From Kosmotoga olearia TBF 19.5.1 (GTDB lineage Bacteria > Thermotogota > Thermotogae > Petrotogales > Kosmotogaceae), in assembly GCF_000023325.1 (NCBI RefSeq), contig NC_012785.1, positions 62,001-126,000 of the forward strand: a DNA stretch of 64,000 bases, written 5' to 3'. Of this stretch, positions 1-9,159 are shown piece by piece. Within the stretch, counting starts at the first letter, position 1, and every line of letters starts with the position of its first letter. The position numbers and the translations under genes were made by a program. Under the pieces are notes generated by a model. That model did no database searches, was not told the origin of the DNA, and saw only the letters and a list, made by a program, of their open reading frames with translations.

Positions 1-180
1 GAGAGAACGATTAACATTCTACAAGAATATTTCAATCTGGAATACATTTGGTATGTGAGAAACAGGAATTATGATGCGGTATTGGGTTTGGCCATATTGG
101 CATACAATCTTTGTGTTATGTTCAATATCTTGAACAGCCGTCCTCACAGAAAGGTGGCTGATATTATTGGCTGTTACTGA
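1..180 (+). pseudogene. Transposase C-terminal fragment (runs off window start)
   Basis: Reading frame 1 is open from the first base to TGA at 178-180 and encodes about 59 residues, including LAILAYNLCVMFNILNSRP, which resembles the C-terminal helix region of DDE transposases. The 5' part lies outside the window, so I cannot tell whether the gene is intact upstream. The family (IS4/IS5-like) is a guess from residue pattern only. It marks the left edge of the accessory region. Confidence 0.5.
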
Positions 181-581
181 TTTTTGAGACACCCTAAGTT
201 CAAAGGGTAATTGAATTTTGTGAAAAGAACGGAATAAAATATCACATTAAACATGGGACTCCACTCAGTAAAAACACAACTACAAACATTTTTATTGAAG
301 AAAGTGAATAACCCAATAGAATTACAAGAAAAGGAAAATAGGGACAAACACGTATGTCCAGAAAAGGCAAGTGCATTCAGTGGGGGATAAACCCACCAGG
401 ACAAAAGCCAGAACCTTGTAGCTTGGTCAGCATGAAGAAGGGATTGGAAATAGGAAATCCAGACTTTATTGCATGAAGAGTGTTTATCCTATTATTGACT
501 AAATGCTAGATTTTTGTTTTGCTTAAAATAATCTCATTTTATTAGCTAGATGCTAGGAGTATGCATAGGTGGTGGGTGGAC
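181..581. other. Intergenic region with one dispersed-repeat copy
   Basis: About 400 bases without a convincing gene. The first ~60 bases probably belong to the end of the preceding insertion sequence. Bases 338-415 carry a copy of the GGGACA/GTCCAGAAAAGGCAAGTG dispersed element also found near 4,404, 32,393 and 37,724. I see no clear promoter for the next gene, although an AT-rich stretch precedes it at 490-545. Confidence 0.6.
338..415 (+). repeat. Dispersed GGGACA-type element, copy
   Basis: Contains GTCCAGAAAAGGCAAGTGC followed by a GTGGGGGATAAACCCAC inverted repeat. The same block recurs at 32,393-32,490 and in part at 4,404, 19,738, 25,700 and 37,741. It has no coding content. It probably belongs to a non-autonomous mobile or REP-like family; that is inference. 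Confidence 0.75.
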
Positions 582-3500
582 ATGAGTTTGTTTAGTTTGG
601 AAATAAAAGATTTAACTAATTTGGGACCGGATAGAGCTGTTAGTTTCTTTAGGAAATTGCTATGGGCTGAAGCGTTGCAGGTTGGAATTAGTAGAAATAT
701 GATTGATGTTCCAGAAAATATTAATGTTCCCGATGGTGGAATAGATGCTATTATTAGAGACGCAAATCCTACAAGTGACGAAGTCATACCCCAAGGATTA
801 ACTGGATTCCAGATAAAGAGCTCAGACTTATGTCCTTCCCGGTGCAAACAAGAACTTCATATTAACGGAGATATTCACAATGATCTAAAACCTGAAATCA
901 AACAGATTTTGGAGAGTGACGGAACCTATGTTCTTGTTTTGTTTGCTGATATTACAACTCAGCAGAAAAGAAAACGTGAAGAAGCTATAAAACAAGAGTT
1001 GGAAGAATTTGGTTACCGAAACCCGAAAATTCGCATATATACAGCTTCCCAAATAATTGAATTTGCTAATCGTTTTCCCGCTGTCATCTGCTATTTGAAA
1101 CCTCATATAACATCTTGCATGCCTTACGAATTGTGGCATAAGAATTTTGATGTAAGTAATCCCTACACATTTGTTGTAGATCCAGAAAGAGAAAAAATAA
1201 TAAATGATATAAGAGAACTAATAAGGTCGGCAAAATCTACTACTATTATTAGAATAGAAGGTTTATCCGGTATCGGTAAGACTCGCTTGATATTTGAGGC
1301 ATTATCCCCAAATGATCTTAAAAATAAGGTTATTTACTTTAAAAGCTCCGAAGACTTTAAAAATTCCACTTTGTTTAATCAGTTTAAAATAGATGAAAAT
1401 TTAGATGCCATAATAGTGGTTGATGAGTGTTCTTCAAGTGACCACGATATATTTAAGAATTCTTTTGTTAACGTGGGCAAAAGGATAACACTAATAACTC
1501 TCTCTCATGAAATAAGTAATTATAACTCGTCGTTTCCTACTCATTACTGGAAATTAGAACCTCTGTCTCAAGAAAAGATAAAAGAATTATTATCTGAAGA
1601 GTTTCGAGGATTGCCACGCGAAGCAATAGATAGAATATCAGTATTTTCAGGAGGTTGTCCAAGAATAGCTGTTCTTATTGCTAACAATTACGCAACTGTG
1701 CCTACTTCATATCAAGGAGATTTTCTTTTTATAAGTGATGAAAGTCTTGTAAATAGATTAATAGCAGGCAGGATGGACACAAATTCAGAAAGATTTAAGA
1801 TAACCAAAAGAGTTCTAATGGGATTATCACTTTTTGAAAAGATAGGTTATAGGGACAAAGTAGTGGAGGAATCTAAATGGTTAGCTGAGTATTTAAGAAT
1901 CGATTGGATTGAATTCCAAGAAATAATTGCGGAGCAAAAAAAGAGAGGAATTGTTCAAGGAGAACACTATATTTATATCACTCCTTTCGTTCTTGCAGTG
2001 CATCTTTTAAAAGAATGGTGGGAAATTTACGGAAATGATTTCAATCTTGAGAATTTTGTTGGTAGTTTTCCAGACAAATTTAGCAAAGATATGTTTGAAA
2101 GGTTCATTTCAAGATTTCCTTATATTAGTTCAACAAGTCAGGGGAAGAAAACCATTGAAAAACTTCTTTCATCTAATGGTATATTCTCAGATGGCTCTTT
2201 GTTTAAAACAGAAATTGGGGGTAAGCTTTTTTTAAAATTAACAGAGGCAGATCCAAAAGCAGCACTCGAACGTCTAAAACGAACGATTGGACGCTGGAAT
2301 AAAAAGGAGCTGCTTGAATTTATTACTGGAAGAAGATATGTAATTCACGCTCTTGAGAAAATAGTGGTATGGAGGGACTTTTTTCAAGATGCAGCAAGAT
2401 TATTGCTTGCACTTGGGGAGGCAGAAAACGATTCATATGCTAATAATGCAAGTGGGGTGTTTGCTAGTTTGTTTTCTCCAGCTCCAGCTCCGGTAGCACC
2501 TACAGAGGCTTCTCTCACAGAGAGGTTACCGGTGCTTGAGGAAGCCATAAATTCATCTTCCAAAGAACGTAAAAGACTTGCTTTAAAAGCGTTTGAGAAA
2601 GCATTACAATCTACCAATTTTCTGAGAATGGTAGAGGCAGAATATCAAGGTGGAAAACCCTTACCAAAACTGTGGAAACCAAAGGATTTGAACGAGATAA
2701 TTAAGTACTATAAACAGGTATGGAAAAATCTTGAAGAACATTTGGAAGTGCTTGAGGAAGACTTACGAGAAGAAGGTGTTGAAATACTTTTATCTTCAAT
2801 TAGAGGATTAAGTGTTATACATCCTGAGCTTGATGAGATGGCAAGAGCGACTATTAACAAAATGAGTTCCATACCTTGGATAGAAAAAGAAAAATTAATC
2901 GAAGTAGTATCCCAAATTCTCCATTATGAAAGGTCAAAAATGGATGAAGATACTTACGTGAAGTGGAATAAATTAAAGGATAATTTAATTGGTTCTGATT
3001 TTTCCAGTTTATTAAAGAGATTTGTGAGTATGAATTTGTTGGAAGATTATCTTATGGATAGCGATAGATACAACACTAAATGGGTAGAAATCAATATTGA
3101 TAAGTTAGTTAAGAAATGCTTGGAGAACCCGGATCTTCTTGAGTCGGAATATGAATGGTTGTTGACTGAAAAAGCGAAAAGAGGATATCTTTTTGGATAC
3201 AGAATGGGTATTAAGGACATCAATCTTATTTTTTTGGAAAAACTGATAGAAAAATACAAAAAGATTAATGCTATTAATGCTAATGTATCTATGCAAGTTT
3301 TTGGTGGTTATCTCAATGCAATGTATGAAAAAGATAGCGCTCTTTGGGAGGAGAAAATTGAGGAACTCTCCAATGATCAACTCTTTAGGAAGTTTATACC
3401 TGAGTTAACTGCGTTATCTGGAATGACAACTAAAATTGCTTTGAACATCTTGAATCTAGCGAAAAATGGATATATAGAGATTGAAGCTTTTCGTGTTTTC

Positions 3501-4382
3501 CAATATAGAAGCGTTATCGAATCTATGTCTCAAAAAATATTCAACGAATGGATAAAATTCCTTCTGAGTGACAAAACCCATAAAGGAGCACTTATAGCGT
3601 TGGAATTATTTTACTCTTACTATCATGATAAGAAAGAAGTTCCATACAAGCTTACTTTATCAATTTTACTACATCCTGTCTTCTGGAATAATCCTAAAAA
3701 TGTCCTGCATTATCAAATGATAGATTATTATTGGAAAGAGATCGCTCTCAAATTAGTGGACCAATATCCAGATACTGTTGAGAAAATTGCTGAGCAAGTT
3801 ACAAAATATTTGGGAAATGCTAAAAGTATTACAGTAAAAACTCACTTTGTGGTTCAAGAAGTACTATATGAATTGAGTATTCGAGAACCCAAATCTATTT
3901 GGAGAATAATATCAAAATATTTAGGTCCTCCGATTGATGAAAGAGCGTTTTATCTAAATGAATGGCTTCGAGGGAAAAAATGGGACGGAACAAAGGGTAA
4001 AGGTGCTTTGGACCTGTTTGATCCAGAAGATATATGGAATTGGGTAAACGAAGACGTTGAAATGAGATCGCGGTATTTAGCGACCTTTATACCTCCTTTC
4101 CTTTTCCATTCAGAAAAAAAGGTATGTCTTGCGCGAGAAATGCTTGCAAGGTATGGAGACAGAAAAGAGGTGCGAAGAAATTTTTCTGCAAACTTTGCTT
4201 CGGAAGCATGGAGCAGTTCCTCGAGCTTACATTATAAAAAGGTTAAAGAAGAGCTTTTAGAATTCGGAAAGAAAGAAACAAACAAGAATGTTCTCATATG
4301 GATAGAAGAATATGTAGATTGGTTAGATGAATCAATTGAATATACAAAAATAGAAGAGGAAAGAAGAGGTTGGAACGAATAG
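582..4382 (+). CDS. STAND-type NTPase with N-terminal PD-(D/E)XK-like nuclease, candidate anti-phage sensor
   Basis: A protein of 1,266 residues. Residues ~50-85 show PDGGIDAII (D55) then GFQIKSSD (Q77-x-K79), the D...QxK arrangement of PD-(D/E)XK nucleases. A P-loop follows at ~227-234 (GLSGIGKT) and an acidic Walker B (IIVVDE) at ~277-282. The remaining ~950 residues are helix-rich without motifs I can name, as expected for the repeat-type sensor arm of STAND proteins. This nuclease-NTPase-long-helical-arm order matches Avs-like defence proteins, which recognise phage proteins and then degrade DNA; that role is inferred from architecture. The start at 582 is preferred over ATG 561 because AGGTGGTGG lies 6 bases before it. 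No partner gene is needed in that model, but a DUF262/HNH gene and further nucleases follow. Confidence 0.75.
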   Translation: MSLFSLEIKDLTNLGPDRAVSFFRKLLWAEALQVGISRNMIDVPENINVPDGGIDAIIRDANPTSDEVIPQGLTGFQIKSSDLCPSRCKQELHINGDIHNDLKPEIKQILESDGTYVLVLFADITTQQKRKREEAIKQELEEFGYRNPKIRIYTASQIIEFANRFPAVICYLKPHITSCMPYELWHKNFDVSNPYTFVVDPEREKIINDIRELIRSAKSTTIIRIEGLSGIGKTRLIFEALSPNDLKNKVIYFKSSEDFKNSTLFNQFKIDENLDAIIVVDECSSSDHDIFKNSFVNVGKRITLITLSHEISNYNSSFPTHYWKLEPLSQEKIKELLSEEFRGLPREAIDRISVFSGGCPRIAVLIANNYATVPTSYQGDFLFISDESLVNRLIAGRMDTNSERFKITKRVLMGLSLFEKIGYRDKVVEESKWLAEYLRIDWIEFQEIIAEQKKRGIVQGEHYIYITPFVLAVHLLKEWWEIYGNDFNLENFVGSFPDKFSKDMFERFISRFPYISSTSQGKKTIEKLLSSNGIFSDGSLFKTEIGGKLFLKLTEADPKAALERLKRTIGRWNKKELLEFITGRRYVIHALEKIVVWRDFFQDAARLLLALGEAENDSYANNASGVFASLFSPAPAPVAPTEASLTERLPVLEEAINSSSKERKRLALKAFEKALQSTNFLRMVEAEYQGGKPLPKLWKPKDLNEIIKYYKQVWKNLEEHLEVLEEDLREEGVEILLSSIRGLSVIHPELDEMARATINKMSSIPWIEKEKLIEVVSQILHYERSKMDEDTYVKWNKLKDNLIGSDFSSLLKRFVSMNLLEDYLMDSDRYNTKWVEINIDKLVKKCLENPDLLESEYEWLLTEKAKRGYLFGYRMGIKDINLIFLEKLIEKYKKINAINANVSMQVFGGYLNAMYEKDSALWEEKIEELSNDQLFRKFIPELTALSGMTTKIALNILNLAKNGYIEIEAFRVFQYRSVIESMSQKIFNEWIKFLLSDKTHKGALIALELFYSYYHDKKEVPYKLTLSILLHPVFWNNPKNVLHYQMIDYYWKEIALKLVDQYPDTVEKIAEQVTKYLGNAKSITVKTHFVVQEVLYELSIREPKSIWRIISKYLGPPIDERAFYLNEWLRGKKWDGTKGKGALDLFDPEDIWNWVNEDVEMRSRYLATFIPPFLFHSEKKVCLAREMLARYGDRKEVRRNFSANFASEAWSSSSSLHYKKVKEELLEFGKKETNKNVLIWIEEYVDWLDESIEYTKIEEERRGWNE

Positions 4383-4403
4383 ATGTAAACACTTGTGAAT
4401 AAA

Positions 4404-4445
4404 ACATGGGGACAGACACATATGTCCAGAAAAGGCAAGTGCATT
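4404..4445 (+). repeat. Dispersed GGGACAGACAC element, short copy
   Basis: GGGGACAGACACATATGTCCAGAAAAGGCAAGTGCATTC-type sequence directly after the STAND gene stop. It is followed by ATCCGGAGACCGAGATTCG, which resembles the GAGATCCGAGAATC tracts seen near the hairpin arrays. Confidence 0.7.
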
Positions 4446-4590
4446 CAATAATTCGAGAATTGGGATCCGGAGACCGAGATTCGCGGCAGCGGCTTTTGTG
4501 CCAACAATGAGAATGGCTGAAGAAAGAGGTTTATTAACTGATGTTTTGTTATTAGCATTGTTAATTATATTTTTTAGGGGGGGGAATATT

Positions 4591-5436
4591 GTGAAAATGG
4601 GGATATTTGTCTCAGGTATATTGCTTGCTTTGCTAATCCTTTCAAACTGTTCAATTACTGCTTTCGCTGACGCAAATATTGGTTCTATAAGTAAAATCAA
4701 AAAGGATTATGAGGTGATAAATGATTTATACCGTCAGGGATTGAATGGACCAGTTAGGGCCGTTAAATTAATTAAGAAGCGACAATGGGTTGAAAAAATA
4801 GGCAGCGAAGAGGTATATGGTTCTGACACAAACATGTACGTTTATTTTTATAATCCAAATGGTTATTTGGTTAAAGAACTAATAAATCCTTCCACTGCTG
4901 ATTGGACATTGATTATTTTTGTAAATGAATATGATTCCAAAGGAAGACTCTCAAAAAGATTGGAACTTGAGACATACTGCGATTTCAATGTTGATTCGTT
5001 GCTCAGCGAAGAATACGAGAAAATAGATGAAATAGTCAACATGGGTACTATTAGTGCTTTAAGAAATACAAAATACACATACGATTCTTCCGGACGCCTA
5101 GTTCTTGAGGTTAAAAACTTTTTTTACGAAAAGAAAAGCCGTTATTCTAAGCAGTGGATCTTGGGTAACAAAGAGAAAATAGAGTATATTACTGATCCTT
5201 CAGGTACAGCAATCGTGAAAACGGTTTATGATTCTCATGGGGAAAAAATAGATTACAGAGTCACAAAATACGAAAACTATAAACAAGCTATAACCAGAGG
5301 TAGAGTAAATTTAAGTTATTGGACAACCGTAAAATACGATGACTATGGAAACTGGATTGAATTAGAGCTTCGTGATACTTCAGATGAAATAGATGAAACA
5401 ACAATTTGGAAGAGAGAAATTTATTATTTTGAGTAA
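4591..5436 (+). CDS. Secreted YD-repeat-like protein of unknown function
   Basis: 281 residues from GTG 4591, chosen because a G-rich AGGGGGGGG tract lies 6 bases upstream; the in-frame ATG at 4498 would put a long unlikely leader before the signal peptide. The N terminus (MGIFVSGILLALLILSNCS, then AFADA) is a typical signal peptide, and a cysteine in it could also suit a lipoprotein. The mature part repeats NPNGYLVKE, YDSKGRLSKR, YDSSGRLVLE, YDSHGEK and YDDYGNWIEL. These YDxxGxL units resemble the YD/RHS strand-turn-strand repeat, but there are too few for an RHS toxin shell. It sits between two nuclease genes; whether it belongs to the defence island or is a passenger is unknown. Confidence 0.65.
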   Translation: MKMGIFVSGILLALLILSNCSITAFADANIGSISKIKKDYEVINDLYRQGLNGPVRAVKLIKKRQWVEKIGSEEVYGSDTNMYVYFYNPNGYLVKELINPSTADWTLIIFVNEYDSKGRLSKRLELETYCDFNVDSLLSEEYEKIDEIVNMGTISALRNTKYTYDSSGRLVLEVKNFFYEKKSRYSKQWILGNKEKIEYITDPSGTAIVKTVYDSHGEKIDYRVTKYENYKQAITRGRVNLSYWTTVKYDDYGNWIELELRDTSDEIDETTIWKREIYYFE

Positions 5437-5439
5437 TTT

Positions 5440-5483
5440 GAAGACAACCCACTTTTTCAAGACAAAATATTGGATCAAATTAA
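5440..5483 (+). repeat. 44-bp repeat upstream of the DUF262 gene
   Basis: Matches 7324-7367 at 38 of 44 positions, with every difference a transition. Shared core: ACCCACTTT, then TCAAGACAAAA, then CAAATTAA. Both copies lie directly before a nuclease-like gene (56 and 30 bases before the starts). A shared control site or duplication scar is possible. Confidence 0.8.
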
Positions 5484-5538
5484 AAACCGTGGACTCGTGT
5501 TGGAAGAGTGTTAAAACTAAAGTATGAGGGGGAAAAAT

Positions 5539-7281
5539 ATGGAATTAGAATGGTCAAAGAAGAAACTGTTGGGGCTTGTCAGAAGAGCCTATCGTGGAGA
5601 AGTAATGCTCCCTGATTTTCAAAGAAATTTTGTTTGGTCAAGAAGCGATATAGAAGAACTAATTTGCTCTTTACTTGAGAAAATGTTCATAGGTACCTTT
5701 CTTATACAACGAGTAAATCCAACAGATGTTCCCTTTAAAGTAATTCCAATCGAAGGTGCTAACAAAGTAAACGGCGGTTTTTCATCAAGACCTGAAATTA
5801 TAGTACTTGATGGGCAGCAAAGACTTACATCATTATTTTATGCTTTATATTCTCCTGACATTCCATTAAAAAATACGACGAATCCATATGCATTTTTCAT
5901 AGATCTACAAGAATTGTGTAAAGATAACATCGAAAGTGCTGTTTTCAGTTGGTCAAAACAGTGGAGAGAATATAAAGCATTATTGGATGGGAATGGAAAA
6001 TATATCTTATCAGAATTGAAGAAAGAAAAAATATTGCCATTAACGTTTCTAGCAGACGATGATGAATTTGGAGATCTGTGGCATGAATCTTTCAAAAGTC
6101 TATTTTCAAGAGAGGATGCAAGGAAAGTAAAAGGTTATTTAGATCATTTAAGGCATTATGAAATTCATGTATTAAGCATTCCATTAACAGAAAAACCTGA
6201 AGATATAGCTATATTGTTTGAAAGGATAAACCGTACAGGAATTAAACTATCTATATTCGACTTACTCACAGCCCGACTATACAAGTTCATTAACTTAAGA
6301 ACAGAGTGGGAGACTGCGTTTGATAAAAAATATTGGCTAAAACAAATAGCTTCAAATGATATAAAAAACACAAAAATTCCTTACTACATTATTCAAGGGT
6401 TAGCCTTGGGTAAAGGTATGAGTATAAAAGCTAGAGACATAATAAAAATAGACTCTACTATCCTAAACAAAGAATCTTGGGAAAACGCAATAGATATATT
6501 AGAAAATAAAATCTTGAGTAGACTCTTCGATGTTTCTGAGTATGGCATCGCAGATTATAGATGGTTGTCTTATCCATCAATGATTTCCATATGGCTTGGA
6601 TTATTCATCAAAGCGGAGAATGGAGAAATTAATATTGATGTCGAGAAGATAAACAAATGGTATTGGAGTGTGATATTTACAGAAAGATATTCGGGTTCTA
6701 CTGAAACAAAACAAACGAAAGATTTTAAAGATTTAATAAAATGGTTAAATGATTCAAGTGAAATTCCAGAGACTGTTTTAGATATAAGGAACAAATTGGG
6801 TGTTATGAAAATAGATACAAGATATCCTGGAAGTTCCATCTATAAAGGCGTTTTCAATTTGCTTTTTAGAAAAGGAGCATGGGACTTTTATGAAAAGGAT
6901 AAGATTAAATTTTCAGCAAAGGACTTAGAGGATCACCATATTGTTCCCAAAAAGTTCTTGGAAAATAAAGGAGTAGATGTGGATAAAGATATTGTTCTAA
7001 ATAGAACGCTTATTTTATCATTGACAAATAAGAAAATCAGCAAGAAAGCACCTGCTACTTATATTGCCGATATGATCAAAATACACGGAAGTGAAGAAAG
7101 AGTAATGGAAGTTTTAGAAAAGCATTTTATAAATAAAGAAATGTTTGAACTATTAAAGAGTATAAAAGAAGATTCTCCTCCCAATGAGATAAAGGAAAAA
7201 TTTGAGTGTTTCATAAGTATGAGAGAAGAATTAATTAAAAACGAAATAACACAACTCGTAGGAGACAGGATTAAAGACTAA
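5539..7281 (+). CDS. DUF262 and HNH-type (DUF1524-like) protein, GmrSD-like
   Basis: 580 residues from ATG 5539, which has AGGGGG 6 bases upstream. Residues 25-29 read PDFQR and 91-95 read DGQQR, the two signature blocks of the DUF262 (ParB-like NTP-binding) domain; a third block, FERINRTGIKLS, lies at ~225-237. Near residue 464 the sequence DHHIVPKKF followed by LNRTLIL resembles the His-rich HNH centre of DUF1524. This pairing is that of GmrSD-type type IV restriction enzymes, which cut modified phage DNA using NTP; the substrate here is unknown. Length agrees with single-chain GmrSD relatives. It lies in a row with an HNH gene downstream and a STAND nuclease upstream. Confidence 0.8.
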   Translation: MELEWSKKKLLGLVRRAYRGEVMLPDFQRNFVWSRSDIEELICSLLEKMFIGTFLIQRVNPTDVPFKVIPIEGANKVNGGFSSRPEIIVLDGQQRLTSLFYALYSPDIPLKNTTNPYAFFIDLQELCKDNIESAVFSWSKQWREYKALLDGNGKYILSELKKEKILPLTFLADDDEFGDLWHESFKSLFSREDARKVKGYLDHLRHYEIHVLSIPLTEKPEDIAILFERINRTGIKLSIFDLLTARLYKFINLRTEWETAFDKKYWLKQIASNDIKNTKIPYYIIQGLALGKGMSIKARDIIKIDSTILNKESWENAIDILENKILSRLFDVSEYGIADYRWLSYPSMISIWLGLFIKAENGEINIDVEKINKWYWSVIFTERYSGSTETKQTKDFKDLIKWLNDSSEIPETVLDIRNKLGVMKIDTRYPGSSIYKGVFNLLFRKGAWDFYEKDKIKFSAKDLEDHHIVPKKFLENKGVDVDKDIVLNRTLILSLTNKKISKKAPATYIADMIKIHGSEERVMEVLEKHFINKEMFELLKSIKEDSPPNEIKEKFECFISMREELIKNEITQLVGDRIKD

Positions 7282-7323
7282 AATACTGACAGCCAATAAG
7301 TAGTGACAGGATACCCTTTGAGT

Positions 7324-7367
7324 GAAGATAACCCACTTTCTCAAGACAAAACATCGAACCAAATTAA
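7324..7367 (+). repeat. 44-bp repeat upstream of the HNH gene
   Basis: Second copy of the repeat at 5440-5483 (see that entry). It ends 29 bases before the ATG of the next gene. No inverted symmetry is evident within it. Confidence 0.8.
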
Positions 7368-7396
7368 CTTAGATTGAGATATACAGATAACAAATT

Positions 7397-8290
7397 ATGG
7401 ACATCATCGCTTTAACTGATGTTAGTTGGTTTAAATTTCTGAGAAAGAAGAACAGAGAGAAAGACTTTAAGTTAATAAATTTCTGGACGCCAACTGGATG
7501 GGAACCAAAGAAAATAAATCCAGGAGACATGTTCTACCTGTTTTTAAAGAGTCCATACAGAAAAGTTGGCGGATACGCCAGATATGTTTACTCCTTTCAG
7601 TTAACGGTCAGAGATGCCTGGAACAAATTTGGTCAGGCAAATGGTGCTCCAAACATCAATATAATGTTGGAACAATTATCTGCAATTAGAGGAACTCGCA
7701 TAGATGAAAATACCATTATTGGTTGCATAATGCTTCAGGATCCAGTTTTTTTACAGGATGACGAGTTTTTCGATTCTCGGGAAATAGGTGTTGAAATCAA
7801 GCAGGCTATGCAGAAGTTCAAGTACATCAAAGGTGCAGAAATAATTAGACCGGAATATACCATCGATAAAATAGGGAATTATGTTCTAAATGAGAAAGTA
7901 ACGGTTGAATATACATTATCAGCGCATAAAAAGAGAATTGGTCAAAGTACATTTAGGGAAAGATTGTTAGAGCTTTACAGAAAATGTGCTGTGACCCGCG
8001 AAGACTACCCACTGGTCCTTGAGGCTGCTCACATAGATCCATACTTGGGAGAAAACAGCAACCATCTACAAAACGGGCTCATTTTAAGAAGCGATGTTCA
8101 CAAACTATTCGACGCGAACCTTCTGACTATAGATACTAACTACCGTGTCAGATTGAGCAATATTTTGACGGGAACCAGCTACGAAAGATTTGAAAACAAA
8201 CCGATTGAATTACCTAAAAACAAAAACTACTACCCATCTGAAGACGCTTTAAAACGAAGAATGGAAAAACTAATTGTACTTAATTACTAA
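7397..8290 (+). CDS. HNH endonuclease with N-terminal PUA/EVE-like domain
   Basis: 297 residues. The C-terminal third holds CAVT (~195), EAAHIDPY (~208-215), NHLQNGLILRSDVHKLFDANLL (His ~235) and a final YYPSEDALKRRMEKL, the layout of the HNH_2 family of restriction-type nucleases. The N-terminal ~130 residues (WTPTGWEPKKINPGDMFYLF, then YRKVGGYARYV) suggest a small PUA-superfamily fold such as EVE, which in related proteins reads modified bases; this part is inferred by eye. A modification-dependent restriction enzyme is the most likely role. The ribosome site is weak. The gene follows the DUF262 gene by 115 bases containing the 44-bp repeat. Confidence 0.78.
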   Translation: MDIIALTDVSWFKFLRKKNREKDFKLINFWTPTGWEPKKINPGDMFYLFLKSPYRKVGGYARYVYSFQLTVRDAWNKFGQANGAPNINIMLEQLSAIRGTRIDENTIIGCIMLQDPVFLQDDEFFDSREIGVEIKQAMQKFKYIKGAEIIRPEYTIDKIGNYVLNEKVTVEYTLSAHKKRIGQSTFRERLLELYRKCAVTREDYPLVLEAAHIDPYLGENSNHLQNGLILRSDVHKLFDANLLTIDTNYRVRLSNILTGTSYERFENKPIELPKNKNYYPSEDALKRRMEKLIVLNY

Positions 8291-8412
8291 TTGGTAATTG
8301 GGAAAAAACAAAGAGTGACTGACAGTTTTTCCGCCCAATTATTGGATAAGCTGTATAAAGTCAATAGGTTTTTGACCCGGGAGGGCCATAAGGAAATGAC
8401 CCGCTACCCACC

Positions 8413-9159
8413 TCAGGTATCTTCTAAAATATCCCTTCTTCGGTAACTTCTTCCAGACATATTGAGAATCACGGCATTGTGTGTGATTCTATCTAATAAT
8501 GCCATGGTTAGGGCTTTATCATGGAAGATCTTTATCCATTCCGAGAACACGAGATTCGTTGTAATTAACGTGCTCTTTGTCTCGTATCTCATTGCCAGGT
8601 ATTGGAAGAGCAGCTCTGCACCTTCAATGTCAAAGGAAATGTATCCCAATTCGTCTATTATCACCAGATCGAGCTTTTTGAATTGTTTTGCGTATCTCAC
8701 AAGTTGTTTTTCGTCTTTTGCTTCTTTCAGTTCGTTAATCAGGCCTGCCGCTGTTTTGAATAGAACGTTATATCCTTCTTCACAGGCTTTTATTCCTATT
8801 GCCGTTGCCAGATGTGTTTTTCCTGTACCGGAGTTACCCAGCAGTATTAGGTTTCTATTCTCGCTTAAAAATTTCAACGATTTCAGTTCTTTAAGATGTT
8901 TCCTGGCGTCTTCTGGAAGGGCTGCTTCGTTGAGTTCTTCAAATCTTTTGGGTGTTGGAAATCCAGCCCGTTTTATTTTTTTCACTATGTTTCTGCTTTC
9001 TCTGGATTGTACTTCCGATTCCAGTATCTCCAGAAGGAATTCAATGTAACTCATGCCTTCTTGTTGAGCTTGTCTAGTGATTCTCTCGTAACTGTTGAAT
9101 ATTCCCGGTGTTTTCAGCCTTTTGCACAATCTCATTAGTTTTTCATCCACGGTGAACAC
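8413..9159 (-). CDS. istB: IS21 helper ATPase IstB
   Basis: 248 residues of the DnaA-like AAA+ helper type. Walker A is GNSGTGKTHLA near residue 107, Walker B is LVIIDELGY, followed by a sensor-1 TTNLVFSEW. IstB assembles on target DNA and stimulates the IstA transposase. The GTG start at 9159 overlaps the end of istA by 17 bases, which suits translational coupling. Length is normal for the family. Confidence 0.92.
   Translation of the reverse strand: MFTVDEKLMRLCKRLKTPGIFNSYERITRQAQQEGMSYIEFLLEILESEVQSRESRNIVKKIKRAGFPTPKRFEELNEAALPEDARKHLKELKSLKFLSENRNLILLGNSGTGKTHLATAIGIKACEEGYNVLFKTAAGLINELKEAKDEKQLVRYAKQFKKLDLVIIDELGYISFDIEGAELLFQYLAMRYETKSTLITTNLVFSEWIKIFHDKALTMALLDRITHNAVILNMSGRSYRRRDILEDT

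Noticed and set aside
8462-9049. 195-codon plus-strand ORF opposite istB
   Set aside because: Mirror frame of a conserved AAA+ gene with no independent coding signs.
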